Assembly (NCBI RefSeq): GCF_000276665.1
Contig: NW_004955502.1
Coordinates: 6,951,656-7,015,655 of the forward strand
Direction of reading: 5' to 3'
DNA length: 64,000 nucleotides
Origin: Chinchilla lanigera
Taxonomy: Eukaryota > Chordata > Mammalia > Rodentia > Chinchillidae
The position numbers were made by a program, and so were the translations under genes. Below, one piece after another: positions 32,031 through 44,819 of the stretch. Under the pieces are notes generated by a model. It worked only from the letters and a program-made list of their open reading frames with translations, was not told where the DNA came from and made no database searches. Within the stretch, counting starts at the first letter, position 1. The number at the start of each line of letters is the position of its first letter.

Positions 32031-35000
32031 TGATTTCTTCTCATACTAATGACATGACCTGTACAGAGTGGCATTATGCCTAGATAATTATTAGGTTTGT
32101 GAAGAGAATGAGCCTCAAATCCTTTACATAGAAACTAGTTAGAAAATACATCCATGCCTACAAAGGTGGATGCCAAACCTCAAATCCTCAGAGAGAGCTG
32201 TTACTAGAACTTCCAATGACTGCTAAAATAGATTTAAATAGATAATAAAAGAACATAGTATTTGTCAAGTTCGCCAAAGGGAAACTAATACGTTCATATC
32301 TAAAATTCCTTTAAAATCAGGGGTTGGCCACATTAGCTTGGAAATTAAATGCAAAGTCATGAAAAGATTATGTAAAATAAATTTTCATATTACCTAATTC
32401 CACCTTGTGTGAGGCAAGTGCCTTAGGATAATTCAACTGATTTTCTTTTAAAGTATTATAATTCTGTTATCTACTTCTAGGAATTAGAATTAAAATGTGA
32501 TTACCAGAACTCTTCTAGCTATGACAAGCAGAAAAGAATTTTGTTGGCAAGTAGGACAAATAGTATGTGACTCTGTGTAGAAATGTAAGGACGTGGAGAC
32601 AAGTACACAAATATTTCCTCCTCCATAACTTACCAACGTGCTCGAACGAGGAGCGTGTGGCTTGCAATTGGGTCTGAGAGCAATGTATTTAGTTCTTCAC
32701 AACAACAAGTTTTAAAGCAGATGATCTCACTAATAGAAATGAATTTTGTTCCAATCTGTAAAAAGGGCATTGAACAATTTAAAAGCAAGAACCTCACTGA
32801 CTGCCTGGTAATGTATTAAGTTGCCTTGTTACAAATATATAAAAGTAATTTACAATGAAATAATAACACACACTAAGCAAGAAAAGGTTCATAGGTAAAC
32901 ATCAATGAATTGTCCATGATTTGGATTTGTAGTTGTGGAATTTGCAGTGAAAGTGGGGTGGCAGGACCTGGAAGGAGACCTGAGTTTTAAGTCAGCTATA
33001 GTAACTTGAGTCATGGAACATTTGAATTTTCTGCTATAAAATAAATCATGCCCAGCAGAAGCAACTCACACAGAGTCAAAGCCATCTCCATGCACATTCA
33101 CAGGAGGTAGGTTAGTGGCCCCAAAGATCCTGCATATTTACTTTGAATTAAGCAAAGAAAATTCTACAAACATATGGCTGCCAAACTAGATTCAGTTCAC
33201 ATCTCTTGGAAGGTCTTACTGTAAATTCTACTCTAGCCCCATCAAGGAATGAGGATTTCCTGGAATTAGGACTCAATTACTGCATGTTTGTATAAATGCT
33301 ACCTTGCAGTTATTTCCTTACTGTTTTATTCATTTAATATTGAATTCATATTAGTATTTATTCAATTAATTATTGAACATGTGCTAGGGCAAGTACTGTG
33401 CTGCTTGTTGTTCATGCCCTCATGGAACGTGCAATCTAAGTGTGTAAAGTAACTTATTCTGCATGTGAGTTTCATGGAATGTCTCTCCAGCAGGTGTTCT
33501 GTAAATTAAAACCTGAAGCATGTGAAGGGTGTGTGTGTATGTCTGTGTATTCCGATGAGAGGTATGTAAAGTCCTAAAGTGGGAAGAATCTGGGCAGATG
33601 TGAGAATCTGAAAGGACAGTAGGTAATATTGGCATGAGCTGAAACTGAGGAGGTACAGGTACAATCATACAGGGCTGTATCAGATGGAGAAATGAATCTG
33701 GAGTGTACCTGTTAACATTTATTTGAAGGATTTCAGCAGTTACTTCATATAGTGCTTTAATTAATTTGTATACAAGAGAGCAAGATTAAAGTCAGGCAGT
33801 TTGGGCATGTCTTTTGTCTTGAAACTAGATGGTAATAGTGAACAGCCCTGTCCTCATTTCAGGACCAGCCCTGGGGCCAGGGAAAGTGTTCAAAATGGGC
33901 TTATTGAGTAGATGGATATAATGTTTACATTTGCTGATACAATGTACCCTTCTATATTTAATAACATTTAAAATAACTAAGCAAAAGATGAGGGTATTAA
34001 AAAACCTTGCATTATGAAATAACAATATCTGTTTCTACATTTAGATGTAGAGTTCATATAAAATCTACCCAACCAGGCAAAGAAGCTAAAAAGCAGAGGG
34101 AAGAGAGATGGAAATTGTTTCCCTCTTGCCTATAATAACTATTTCTTCCAAATTCATCTCTCTGTGAATGTTTGGCTGATGTAAGGAAGCTGTTCTTGAC
34201 TACATCTACCATATGTTTCTAAATGCTATGCCCTTGGGAACAGCTTACAGTTTTATTTTTTTAGGTTATTCATACTGGATTTGTATAAAAAGCATCATCG
34301 TCATAATATGCAATCTGAGTGGGAGTATGATCTTTTGAATGTTTGGTGGAGATAGTAATATATTTCACTTCCTCTTATTCATTAAAGCCATGAAGTTCCA
34401 CTGTTACCTGTGTGTGTCCAACCTGATCTGGACTTTCACTCCGATATCACACAATCCTGAGTAACTGATCATTTATTTCAGCTATTAGTTGGTTCACATA
34501 TGCAGGTCCGTAGCACTGGCAATATCAGAAATACATTTCATGCTGTAATTTTCATTTTTAAATTGGGTATATTGACCTAACTAAAATTACTGAAACAAAG
34601 CCTGCCTTGCTTCTTAATATATTAAAGCCAAATTGTTTGTCTATTGTTTCTTCTTAACTTGCTATAATAAAAAAAAGTCTTCATTAAATGAATTGGAACT
34701 GAGGTTCTTTAAAAGGACTTATTAGAGAAAATGTCATGTGGTACAAATTATGCACAGATCAAAGATGAGGGCTCTCAGACTCTGTGACATTCATAGTTCA
34801 GTAGGTGGGAGCCAACTAAGGCGTCCTCAGTGCTGGTGTCCAGCGTGCAGAGATTTCTACTCCTTTAAACAGACACATGATGCTCCCCACGCTGGCCAGC
34901 CATGCTTTCAGAAGCAGGACTCTCGGGCAGAAGTCTGTGAGACTCACTACCCACCTGGTGCAGCCTTTACTAAAGAAAGTGGAACCCACAGAGCAAATTT

Positions 35001-35310
35001 CTCTAGGCAATTGAGCATATGAATAGTGTTATTTTTAAAGAGTAACTCACAATTACTTAGGCAGTTTATAATTTACAAACCTATTTCGTGTCAGTTGTGT
35101 CATGTAAGCTGCACAACCCTTTATGGCTAGGATGAGTACTTCTTTTTCATCTTACACACTGAGACTCGTGCTGGTTTCCACACATGATTGAAAATGAAAT
35201 TAAGAGAGTATGTGAATATCATGGCTCTTAACTAGTACTATTTCCTCAGCAGCATTGACTCTGCTAGCTGTAATCCAGGATTGATGTAGAACTTTTTTTG
35301 TGGTAATGGT
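32030..35310. other. Mostly unassigned DNA, no gene seen
   Basis: An old dispersed-repeat-like segment lies at 33330-33830 and a possible MIR at 35060-35180. The 94-codon plus-strand frame at 34738-35022 is cysteine-containing but matches nothing I know. The rest is unique AT-rich sequence. Confidence 0.35.
33330..33830 (+). mobile_element. Old mammalian dispersed repeat (family not named)
   Basis: The order attattgaacatgtgctagg, gcaagtactgtgctgc, tcatgccctcatggaacgtg and later gaaaggacagtaggtaatat and cagggctgtatc resembles a mammal-wide repeat whose start is a ttattgagcacctac-like phrase. The same plan recurs at 40240-40740. Confidence 0.4.
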
Positions 35311-35319
35311 GATGATGAT

Positions 35320-35440
35320 GTATAACTCTGAGCTGAACACTTCTTTTGTTTTATCTCAGTTGCTCCTCAGAACACTACTTGGAGCCAGATACTACCCTTT
35401 TCACTTTACTGAGGAGGAAATGAGGCATTTGTGTTCATAA
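35320..35440 (-). mobile_element. MIR SINE, antisense
   Basis: The phrases gttttatctcagttgctcct, cagaacactacttggagcca and actgaggaggaaatgaggca follow the antisense MIR 3' end and core. Confidence 0.55.
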
Positions 35441-35535
35441 CTAATACTTTTTAATACTTCTTGGAGAGGTAGTGCCACTGTCTGAAAACTGGTTGGAGTA
35501 TACTGCTCTTCTTACTCTTAAAAGGGGTAGTCTGA

Positions 35536-35696
35536 ACCGAGTGTGGTGGTGCATGCTTGTAATCCCAGCAGTTGGAAGGCTGAGGCAGGAGGATCGCAAT
35601 GAGCTTGAGGCCAGCCTGAACTACATAGTGAATTCAAAGCCTGCCTAACCTACATAGCAAGACCCTGAGTCAAAGAAACAAAAACAAACAAAAAGA
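35536..35696 (+). mobile_element. B1 SINE, sense, with target-site duplication
   Basis: It begins near ccgagtgtggtggtgcatgc, with tgtaatcccagcagttggaa, gctgaggcaggaggatcgca, aggccagcctgaactacata and gcaagaccctgagtc, then an A-rich tail. The bases ggtagtctga flank it at 35526-35535 and 35697-35706. The central part is repeated, giving the quasi-dimeric B1 form. Confidence 0.9.
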
Positions 35697-35814
35697 GGTA
35701 GTCTGATATTTTTGTTGTCTTCACACTCACTTTGAAGATCTTATTTCTGGATGACCTGTATGGAAGTGCCAGAATCTATATTAGATTAATAACAAGATAT
35801 TTCTTTTTTTTAAC

Positions 35815-35915
35815 TATTGAACAAACTGAAGCTTAGTTTAAATATATAACTTATCTAAGATAAGAATCAAGATTTAAAACCAGAGCTTTGTTTAACTTCT
35901 GGTTGCACCACTCAT
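35815..35915 (-). mobile_element. MIR SINE fragment, antisense
   Basis: The text gaacaaactgaagcttagtt, tataacttatctaagataag and aagatttaaaaccagagctt fits the antisense MIR core (the cacagctagtaag and gaacccagg region). Confidence 0.45.
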
Positions 35916-35939
35916 TAACATTGATAGTTTTGTTAAACT

Positions 35940-37990
35940 TTTTTAAATATAAATTTTATTTTTTAGAGCAGTTTTAGGTTTGCAGGAATATTGAGTACTA
36001 GGTACAGAGATTTCTCCTACACTCCCTGCCCCACATATGCATTAATCTCTGCTGTTATAAGTGTCCTCTACCAGAGCGGCACGTTTGCCACCATTGGTAG
36101 ACCTACAATGGCACATCATTTTCATCCAAAGACCACAGCTGATGTTAGGGCTCATTCCTGACATTGTGCATTCTAGAGTTTGGACCATGTGGATTGATGT
36201 GCACCCACTATTATATATCATACAGAATAGTTTCCCTGTCCTAGAAATTGCAGTTCTTCTGTTCCTCCCCCGACCCAATCACTGGCAACTATTGCTATTT
36301 TTGCTGTCTACACAGTATTATCTTTTCCCAAATGTCATATAGGTGGAACCATATAGCCCTTTCAAATAGCTGCTTTTCCTTATTAATACGCATTTAAATT
36401 TCTTCCATGTCTCTTCATGGCTTCAAAGTCCATTTCTTTTTAATGTGAAATAATATTCCACTTTTATGATATATCAGAGTTTGTTTATCCATTCATGTAT
36501 TGAAGGACATCTTAGTTGCACCCAAGTTTTGGCAGTTACAGGTAAAGCTGCTTTAAATATTATGTGCCGGTCTTTCAGTAGACATAGTTTTCAGTACCTT
36601 TTGGTAAATATCAAAAAGCATGATTGCTGGAGTATAAGCTAAGAGTGTGCTTAATTTTGTAAGAAACATCTACACAGGCCTCCAACCTGTGTGTCTCATT
36701 TTGCACTCCCGTGAGTACTGATGACAGTTACTGCTCCTCCGCATCCTCACCAGAACTCGATATCAGGGTCTGGATTCTGGCCACTCTAATGGGAGTGTAA
36801 TGGTATTGCATTGTATTTTAATTTGTATTTCCCTGATTACATACAATGCTGACATCTTTCCATGTGCTTATTTGCCACCTGTATATCTTCATGAAATGCC
36901 TATTAAAATTTTTAACTCCTCTTAAAATCAGGTTATTTTCTTATTGTTGAATTTTAGGAATTGTTTTCATAGCTTGGATAACAGTCTTTGTCAGATACAT
37001 CTTTAGCAAATATTTTCTCCCAGTCAGTGGCTTGTTTTTATTCTGTTGACAGTGACCTTTGTAGAGATAAGAAGCTTAATTTTAGTGAATTCCAGTTTAC
37101 TAATTCTTCCTTTATGCTTTTAGTGTTATACCTAAAACTCATTCTCGAACTCAAGTATATTTAGACTTTTTTCTTGTGTTGTATTCTAGGAGTTTTACAG
37201 TTTTGTGTTTTATATGTAGATGTAAAATCCACTTTAAGTTAGTTTTTGTGAAGAACATAAAGTCTTTGCCAAGATTATTGTTATTTTTGCATGTAGATAT
37301 CCACTTGATTCAGTACCAAGTGTTGAAAAGATTCTCTTTTCTCCATTACACTGATTTTGTTTCTTTATCAAAGATCATATTTATGTGAGTCCACTTCTAG
37401 GCTCTCTGTTCTGTTTTATTGACTTATTTGTCTATTCTTTCACCAATATCATCATGTCTTGATTATTATAACTTCATAAGTTTTTAGGTCAAATATTGTC
37501 ACTCTTCCACTTTTGTTCTGCTCCATATTGTGTTGGCTTTCTGGGTCATTTGCACCTCTATAAACTTTAGAATCAGTTTCTTAATATTCACAAGGTGACT
37601 TTCTGGAAGTTTAAGATTGAATTGAATATATAGTTTCAATGAGAAGAGCCAACATCTTGACAATATTAGGATCTTATCCAAGAACATGGAATATATGTCT
37701 ATTATTTAGTCCTTCTTTGATTTTTTTCATTAGAGCTTTGTATTTTTCCTGTACATGTTGCATTATATTTAACCTAGTATTTGATTTGGGGCAGTAGTAA
37801 TATAACTGGTACTGAATTTTGTCAAATTCCACTTGTTCATTGCTAGTATATATAAGAAAGCAATTAACTTTTGTATATTAACCTTGTATTCTGCCACCTT
37901 AGTATAATCACTTAATAGTTTCATCAGTTTTTCCTTTACTAAACTTTTAAAATTCCTCGAGCTTCTGTTTGTACATGAATAATGTAGGTG
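35940..37990 (-). mobile_element. L1 (L1M-type), 2 kb, antisense
   Basis: This is the longest LINE copy here. From left to right the antisense landmarks are agcagttttaggtttgcagg (3' UTR), cattcctgacattgtgcatt, tcactggcaactattgctat, aatattccacttttatgata, gtttatccattcatgtattg, gcatgattgctggagtataa, tgtatttccctgattacata, ttcatagcttggataacagt, gtgttgtattctaggagttt, gttttattgacttatttgtc and tccttctttgatttttttca. Stops and frameshifts on the minus strand show it is not coding. Plus-strand frames in it are shadows. Confidence 0.85.
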
Positions 37991-38526
37991 GTAGGATAGG
38001 ATCCTAGTTATCAGGCTCTTATTGAGAAGATGAAAACAAAAGCAGAAGTGCAGTGCCTGATACAGAATAGATGCCCCACGAAGGTTGCTGTCATTGCAGT
38101 TCAACTTGTCAGCTTCACATAGAAGAGCTGATGTCCACCTTTCCCAGGCATTTATAGTCATTACCTCAAATTTTCTTTCCTTGTTGTCTAAGGAAGTAAT
38201 GCACCATGAGGCTTATCTCTACCATGGAAGAATCCCTGGCTCTAGTTTCCTCCTGGAAACAACTCTGAAGTTTCAGATTGCCAGGATGACAACAACTGCA
38301 GGTTATGACCATTATTTGTGTAGATTTATATGTACCTTTTCTTAATGCCACAACCCTTCATAAAGTAAACAAAATGGCAAAAGTTGACTTGAATACTTTC
38401 CATTTATTCCTACAAGTAGGAGCTAAATGAATCAGTGAGGTGTAATAGAACCTTCAGTATGACTGACAAGATATTGGGCTACTGTCTTCGGGGGATGGGC
38501 ATTGTGTAGGAAGGAATTTGATTATG

Positions 38527-38619
38527 TTTTTTTGTTTTGTTTTTCCGGTACCAGGAATCAAACTCACAACCTCACGCTTGTCAGGCAGGCACTGTGCTGC
38601 TGAGCTAAATCCCCAGCCC
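38527..38619 (-). mobile_element. ID SINE, antisense
   Basis: A T-rich leader is followed by taccaggaatcaaactcaca, gcttgtcaggcaggcactgt and gctgctgagctaaatcccca, the whole antisense ID body. Confidence 0.9.
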
Positions 38620-39334
38620 AATATGAAAGAATTCAAAAGAACATGAAGAGAAAAAAAGTCTTCTGTGAATGTTAAAACTTCTTTTTTTATTGAAAACATC
38701 CTCAGTTATATGATATTACCTTTGGATTTTCAGCTGTTATGACCTTTGTTCCTTTTGGAGAGAAAGAAAATGTTTGTAAGAGTTAAAATGTAGGAAGCCA
38801 TTCTTCGTGCCTTCCAGCCATGGGACCAAAATGCCTCCGTGGAGAAATCAAGAAGAAGCAAAAGTAGGGGTATAATGAGATGTCTCCTGAGTTCTGAACT
38901 GGCGCCCCTGCATTCTCAACCTTCCGACACTAACTAATTCCCAGTGAACTGCTCTGTCCCGTCCTTGGTTTTCTTACTTGCTGGATTCTGCTTACCAACT
39001 TTGAGCATCTGGACTCTACTTGCTTGTTCTTTTGTTGTTGCTGTTGCTGTTCTAATACTTTGTCAGGGTTCAACTCACCTTGATGCTTTGCCCTGCCCTT
39101 TGCTTTTGCTCTGCAGCTGTGCTCACCTAGGCTTACCATGTCTCCTTCCTGTTTCTGATTCTCATTTCAGGACAAACCCTTGCTAAGTGCTTTGGGCAGA
39201 TCCCTGGCTCCTCCCCAAGGACCTACGAATGGCTCCAGGGCATGGACCAGGCGAACTTACCAAGAATCTCCATTCTGAGGACAGGCGATGGGCTTACTCT
39301 ATGAAAGAAACCTAGTTTTTAAAAAGTGTATTCC

Positions 39335-39460
39335 AAGGACAGGTCCTGTGGTACAAACCTATAATTCTAGCTATTTGGAAGGCTTAAGCAGGAAGATTGC
39401 AAGCTCAAATGCAGACCATACAACAGCATGACATCTCAAAACAAACATGAAGCAAACAAA
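39335..39460 (+). mobile_element. B1-related SINE, sense (diverged)
   Basis: The phrases aggtcctgtggtacaaacct, ataattctagctatttggaa, ggcttaagcaggaagattgc and acatctcaaaacaaac follow the B1 plan with many substitutions. Confidence 0.65.
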
Positions 39461-40239
39461 CCAAAAGTTTCTAACAAAAGCAAAGTTATTGCTCACTGGC
39501 TAAATTCTGTATGGTATGACATAGTGACACTTGCAGAGTAAATAAATAAAACATTTTTATTCGGCCAAGTTCCCGCCTTTGTTTACATCTTAGAATAAAA
39601 GATAATATTTTGTCTTGCAATATTACTCAAGTGATAGGCTGTGAAAATCAGGTGGAAGAGTATTTATAGAAACATCCAAAATTAGTGGTTGAAATAATGC
39701 CTTACTATTTTAGTTTTATGTGGAGTCCAACCATTTCCATCTCTCTCAAATTTGAATTAAAAGAACTTCCTCAGAATATTTAAAATGACCTTTTATAAAC
39801 ATTTGGTTAGCTTTATTATTATTATTAGTCAAGTCTTTTTTAGCATTAATATTATATATTGGAGGAACGTGCTCATTTATAACATCTCAGGCATGCATAT
39901 TAAACTTCAGTTCTGTATTACTGATGCTATAATTTTCACTAATCACAGGATACATGCCAAAGCACCCTGGCCTTTATTGTAAGATATTATATCATAAATA
40001 TTGAGACATATTTTAATTCCTTGAAATGGATAGTTTGTTTAATATGTATTTTGTGCCATATATGTTTATTTAATGTTGTATAAATAATTTAATAGTGTTA
40101 GTAATTCTTTGTTTCATGCTACTTCTGCTATCAACTAATTTATAAATGTAAATATATGTAGTTTTCTCTTTTAAAAACCAGAGCTCTACCATAAATAATA
40201 TCTCAATAATTGTAACATGCATCTTCCATTATCATTTCT

Positions 40240-40740
40240 TAGAATTTTGAATATTCTTCGATTTATTCCTCCATTCATTCAACAGACATTTTATTGAAAG
40301 CCTTCTATGTGCTAGACACTGTTATGCAAGATGCTGAACAGATGGATAAATGAAATTATTCTTTCAGTGACCTCATAGTTTAGGTGGAAAGTCAAGTAAA
40401 TAATCATGACAATAGTTATAATACACTATGGTAAAGGTTAAGATAGTTATTTATAAATTGTGGACATGGGTGTTTCTTGCGGTCTGTGAGTCTTCTGGGC
40501 AGCTGTAGAAAGAAAGTGAAATTTGCTCTGGAGCTGAGGGATGGTGGGGATGCTGCAGAGCCCCCGGGAAGGAGCTTGTGTGTTGGAGGAAGCTGGAATC
40601 ATGTTAAGAGATGTGGCTGGAGTGTGGGGAATCTGTGGGGGAGGCACATGGGTAAGCAAAATGGTGGAGAAGGAAAAGAAATGGCTAATTCATTTTTGCG
40701 AGGGCTTAAGAAAAGTAGAAATTAGTTTGCAGTGATTTGA
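40240..40740 (+). mobile_element. Old mammalian dispersed repeat (family not named)
   Basis: It opens with ttcattcaacagacatttta, agccttctatgtgctagaca and ctgttatgcaagatgctgaa, then gtgacctcatagtttaggtg, and runs into a G-rich part. This is the same plan as 33330-33830. Frames at 40477-40725 and 40541-40735 lie in its G-rich part. Confidence 0.4.
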
Positions 40741-43030
40741 CAAATATGATGTATAAAAGGCACTTTTCAAGATGTTATAGATTCAGTGTTGTTTGTGGTA
40801 GAGACAAAGTGTTCAAGAGCAAAATAGAAAAGAGAAAGAGACAAACAGAGAGACAGAGGAGCAATTCACCTGGTCTGCAAATTTGTTTCATATTTTTCCT
40901 TCCCAAATATCAGGAAAACTAGCTCCCTGGCTGTTAGGTAAGGTCATATGAATGAATAACTCCAGCTAATAAATTGTGAGAAAGAGCTTGAGTGTTACTT
41001 CTGGGCTGAAGCAGTGAGGATCTCCTGTGGGATTTCCCAGTGTCTCTTTCCCTGGCATGGGAACCAAAGTGGCTTCAAGCAGCTACCTGAAGCCCAGGAT
41101 CATAGCTGCCTGAATTCATGAGTCTCAGCAATGAAGACAGTTGCCCTTCAGAGGAAGGCCGATCTATAATGGATTTGGTGGTGATCATGGGGAATAAAGT
41201 TCAGAATTTCTCCTGTTAAGCATTAGATTTAGGGGTTTTTATTACTTCTGCATAGCATAGCTGATCTGGACCAGAACACAAATTTAAAAGTCAATACTTA
41301 ATGAATGAGCATAAAAGTCAAAAGAGGCAGAAGATGGATTCAAGGTGAGAAGTTAAGAGGCCTGAGGAAAAATTAAGCCATTTCTTTTGCTGAAATGTGC
41401 AGAGAAGGACAAAATGTAGGAAAATTTGGAGGCAAAAAAAGGGGGAATTTGAAGGAGTTTATTTGCAACAGCGATTACATTCCTGTGCTGTTGGACATTC
41501 AGGCCCCTTGATAAGGGATGGAAGAAAGAAGAAGACTGAAGAAAGCAAGGCTGAAGAAAGTCAAACTGTGGAGCAGTTTTGCCTGCCCACTGGGTCTGTA
41601 GCTTCGCCTCACGTCAGAGTCAGGCAACATGATTTTGTCATTTTCTGCAACAAAGATTCCCATCCTGAAGGGAGCAGAAAAACAAAGAATAACTCTGTAC
41701 ATGGTGATGTATGAACAAGAAGCTGTGTGCTGAGGTGATCCCTACATGATTAAGGAAGTTGAGGAAAGTACAGCTGACGTGACTGACCATCCAAACAGAA
41801 GTGAATCCAGAGGAAGCTGATGGAGGGAAAGATTCTAAGGAGCTGGACGTTTTGATGGGATTAAAGGACAAGTTTAGCAGGACGATGGGTGTAAAGCTAG
41901 TTAAAAATAGGTTATTCTCGTAGAGACAGAAATTTACAGTAGTAGTTCGGAGCACAGTGTCTGGATTTCACTAGCTGTTCTACCCCCTATCAGCTGTGTG
42001 GCATTAGGCAACCTAGTCTTATTGATTGATGGATTGGTTATGCCTCAACGTCCTTGGAGGAAATTAACCCAAAACAGAAGGGTCTGTGTGGTGACTAAAG
42101 AAGTGAAAACCCGTAAGTGTTTTAGAATAGTGCCTGACATAAAATCCCCAGATGTAATTCTCACAAGGACAAGGCCCCGGGGGTGGCTGTTGGAGTGTAA
42201 TGGAGATGGACAGAAGGCACTGTGAGGTGCGGGTTTGGGGAGGGACTGATGTGGGTGCTGCCTGCTTTCAAGATTCTAATGGGAATCAGAAAACAATTGT
42301 GAGCTAGTGTGACCTCCAGGGGGAGGGGTGCAGAGATATTCTAATGCCATGCACAGGGGAGAAAAACCTGGCATGGCTGTGGTGCGAGCTTTGTGGTTCT
42401 AGAAAGTTTCCCTGTCCCTAGAACTTGCCACTGAGGCCCAGAATGTGTGTGCAAATGAACAAGCCCTCCCTTCAAGGTCTTCAGAAACTTTTCATCCAGA
42501 AAAAGCCATGAATTAGTCAACACAGGGGTGAGGAGAACAAACACCGCGCAGTGAAGCAGTCTGTGGATCAGTGTGGTATGGAATGTCACAGGCACTTTGG
42601 CTAAGTTTTTGGTTTTTTTAATGAAAAAAGCAGAACTTGTAAGAAATTTCCTACAGGGAAACAGAAGCGTGCACATCCTGAGCCATTACTGAGGGGTAAA
42701 GACGCGGGGAACTGATGTGCTTTTTCATTTACTTCAGGTTTACACATTCAGCTCTACATTGATGGCTTACAGTATGTTTGGAGATTCTAAATTGTAGTCG
42801 AGAGTGTCAACTCTTGTGGGGCTTTTTTATTATGTAAACACAATATAAGTGCATATATCACATTTAATCACATTTATATCACATTTAAGATTGCTGAAAA
42901 GTAAATAACTTCAATGTTATTTAAACTATTCCAAGTCATTGAGCTCATTAGTACATTTTATGAAGTCAAATAATAGTAATAGGAAAAGAAAACAATTGCC
43001 ATATAGATACAAAATTCTGACTAAAAAAGT
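40740..43030. other. Unassigned DNA with one MIR
   Basis: No gene is recognised. The 105-codon frames at 41397-41714 (plus) and 41638-41955 (minus) show no known motif. A MIR lies at 41945-42170. Confidence 0.35.
41945..42170 (+). mobile_element. MIR SINE, sense
   Basis: The phrases gttcggagcacagtgtctgg, cccctatcagctgtgtggca, ttaggcaacctagtcttatt and agaatagtgcctgacataaa follow the MIR consensus from its tRNA-related part to near its 3' end. Confidence 0.7.
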
Positions 43031-43210
43031 TAGACCTGGAATCCTAGCTCTCTGGGAGGTGAGGCAGGAAGATCACAAGTTTTCAGCTCAGTGTGGGCAA
43101 CTTAGTGACTTAGCAAGACCCTGTCTCAAAATAAAAAAAAGTTTTAAAAGGCTGGGCATGTTGCTCCGTGTAAAAGTCCTGGGTTCAATCCCCAGTACCA
43201 CACACAAAAA
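43031..43210 (+). mobile_element. B1-dID composite SINE, sense
   Basis: A B1 part (acctggaatcctagctctct, gaggcaggaagatcacaagt, gcaagaccctgtctcaaaat) is joined through an A-rich linker to a shortened ID (ggctgggcatgttgctccgt, then cctgggttcaatccccagta). The left and right monomers identify the dimer. Confidence 0.85.
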
Positions 43211-43239
43211 AATTAGAAATGAAACCCATCAGTATCAAC

Positions 43240-44420
43240 AATGACCTAGTAGAATTGTCAAGATGGTTTCATATCAGGAACTCTTGCAACAACATAATTT
43301 ATTGCAGCACTATACTAATGGCTTAAAATCATTAATAGGTGCCGAAAAGGCATTTGATTAAATTCAGCAGCCATTCTTACTAAGCCCCTAATAAATAGTT
43401 GCAATTGACAGAAACAACCTAAATATGATAAATAGTACTTATGCAAAACCAAGAGCAAATATTACTGGAGACTCCATTTCAAAACTGTAATACAGAGGTT
43501 TGATGACCTGCCTCTGTAATAGAACTTACAAAAAAAAATATAATGTGGCTTTGTACTAGAAATGATCAGATAGAAATAGAAAAAGCTCCCTTATAGTAGG
43601 GCAAAAATCTTAAAATATTTAGAAAACAGTTCAGTAAGAAATGTACAGGACATACAGGAAAAGAATCATAAAATCTTACTGGAGTGCTCCATCATGAGCT
43701 AAACAAATAGAAAAATATATCCAGCTCTTGCATGAGAAGATTTAACATTCAAACATACCAATTTTGCACTAATTGTTACACATATTTAATGAAATTCCAA
43801 TTAAACTCTCTATAGCTTTAAAAAACTTGATTGTTCCACATTTCATGTGAAAGAATAAATGTCCAAGTGAAGGTAAGGAATATATGAACATAAAAAATAA
43901 TGATGAGAACCCTTGACAGATACTAAAATATGTTATAAAGGTAGCATAATTGAAATATTTAGGCATTGTCTTAGGGATAGACTGTAGACTGAATAAGTTT
44001 ATAGAATAATTGGGAATTTATGTAGGTTCAGGGTGGCAATTCATGTCAAAGGAGAAAATAGTTTACTTAGGAAATTTATATATATATATTAGAAATGATC
44101 AGATATATATATAAAAGCACAATTAACTAGTCATTTGAAAAAAATTAGTTGGACCACTATCTCATGTGATGTGTAAAAATGTTGACTTAGTCTCCCTTTT
44201 TTTTTTTTTTGGAGATAGGATCTTGCTATGTAGTCCAGGCTGGTCTTCAACTCACTGTGTCACCCAGGTTAATGGTGAACTCACAGCAACCGTCCTGCCT
44301 CAGCCTCCCAAGTGCTAGGATTACAGGTGTGAGCCATACATCCAGCTTAAATTAGTCTTAAAAGTAAAAAATAAAACAGTAAAATTCCCCAAAGATAAAA
44401 TTTAGAAGAACATATATATA
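43240..44420 (+). mobile_element. L1 ORF2 fragment, sense, split by a B1
   Basis: The phrases gccgaaaaggcatttgatta, attcagcagccattcttact, atattactggagactccatt, aaaaagctcccttatagtag, tgaaattccaattaaactct and ccactatctcatgtgatgtg follow sense ORF2 text. It resumes after the B1 with aaaacagtaaaattccccaa. Multiple stops show decay. Confidence 0.65.
44196..44346 (-). mobile_element. B1 SINE, antisense
   Basis: A T-run leads into ggagataggatcttgctatg, tagtccaggctggtcttcaa, gcctcagcctcccaagtgct and aggattacaggtgtgagcca. The 7-mer ttagtct lies on both sides as a short target-site duplication within the L1. Confidence 0.9.
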
Positions 44421-44499
44421 ACCTGTGTATTAGAAATATTTAAAATTTTGAAAATTAAATTGATTTTAACTGATATGAAAAAATTAATATGAAATTGTA

Positions 44500-44725
44500 C
44501 ATGTTTTGAGGGTTCCATGTGATGTTTCAATACATGTATATATGGTGTAATGTTTTTCGTTTTCTGGTATTTTTTGGTGCTGGAAATCAAACTCAGGACT
44601 TTGTGTTTACCAGGCAGGCACTGTACCACTGAGCTATATCCCTGGCCCCAGTGTGTAATGTTTAAATCAGGGGAAACATATCTATTTCCTCACACATTTA
44701 TTATTTCTTTATTGAGTGTATTTTT
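44500..44725 (-). mobile_element. L1 3' UTR fragment, antisense, split by an ID
   Basis: The text gagggttccatgtgatgttt and caatacatgtatatatggtg on the left, and atctatttcctcacacattt on the right, match the antisense L1M 3' UTR also seen at 14203-14340. Confidence 0.55.
44556..44652 (-). mobile_element. ID SINE, antisense, with 11-bp target-site duplication
   Basis: It has tgctggaaatcaaactcagg, tttaccaggcaggcactgta and ccactgagctatatccctgg. The 11 bases gtgtaatgttt flank it at 44545-44555 and 44653-44663. Confidence 0.9.
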
Positions 44726-44738
44726 AAAAACAAGCCAA

Positions 44739-44810
44739 AGTGCCAGGGATATAACTCAGCACAAGGTCCTGAATTCAACTCCTGGTACCAAAAAAAAAAA
44801 AAAAGGAAAA
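44739..44810 (+). mobile_element. ID SINE, sense (shortened), with target-site duplication
   Basis: The phrases gtgccagggatataactcag and gtcctgaattcaactcctgg are the ID A-box and B-box regions with the middle deleted, followed by an A tail. The stretch aacaagccaa flanks it on both sides (about 44729-44738 and 44811-44820). Confidence 0.85.
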
Positions 44811-44819
44811 AACAAGCCA

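Larger units (their letters stand above)
38000..40240. other. Unassigned DNA with ID and B1 copies
   Basis: Besides the SINEs at 38527-38619 and 39335-39460, no gene is recognised. The plus-strand 80-codon frame at 38944-39186 is leucine-rich with no further support, and I do not call it. Confidence 0.35.

Noticed and set aside
43557..44105. Repeated phrase agaaatgatcagata at 43557 and about 44091
   Set aside because: Short and in L1-derived or TA-rich sequence; the similarity does not extend.
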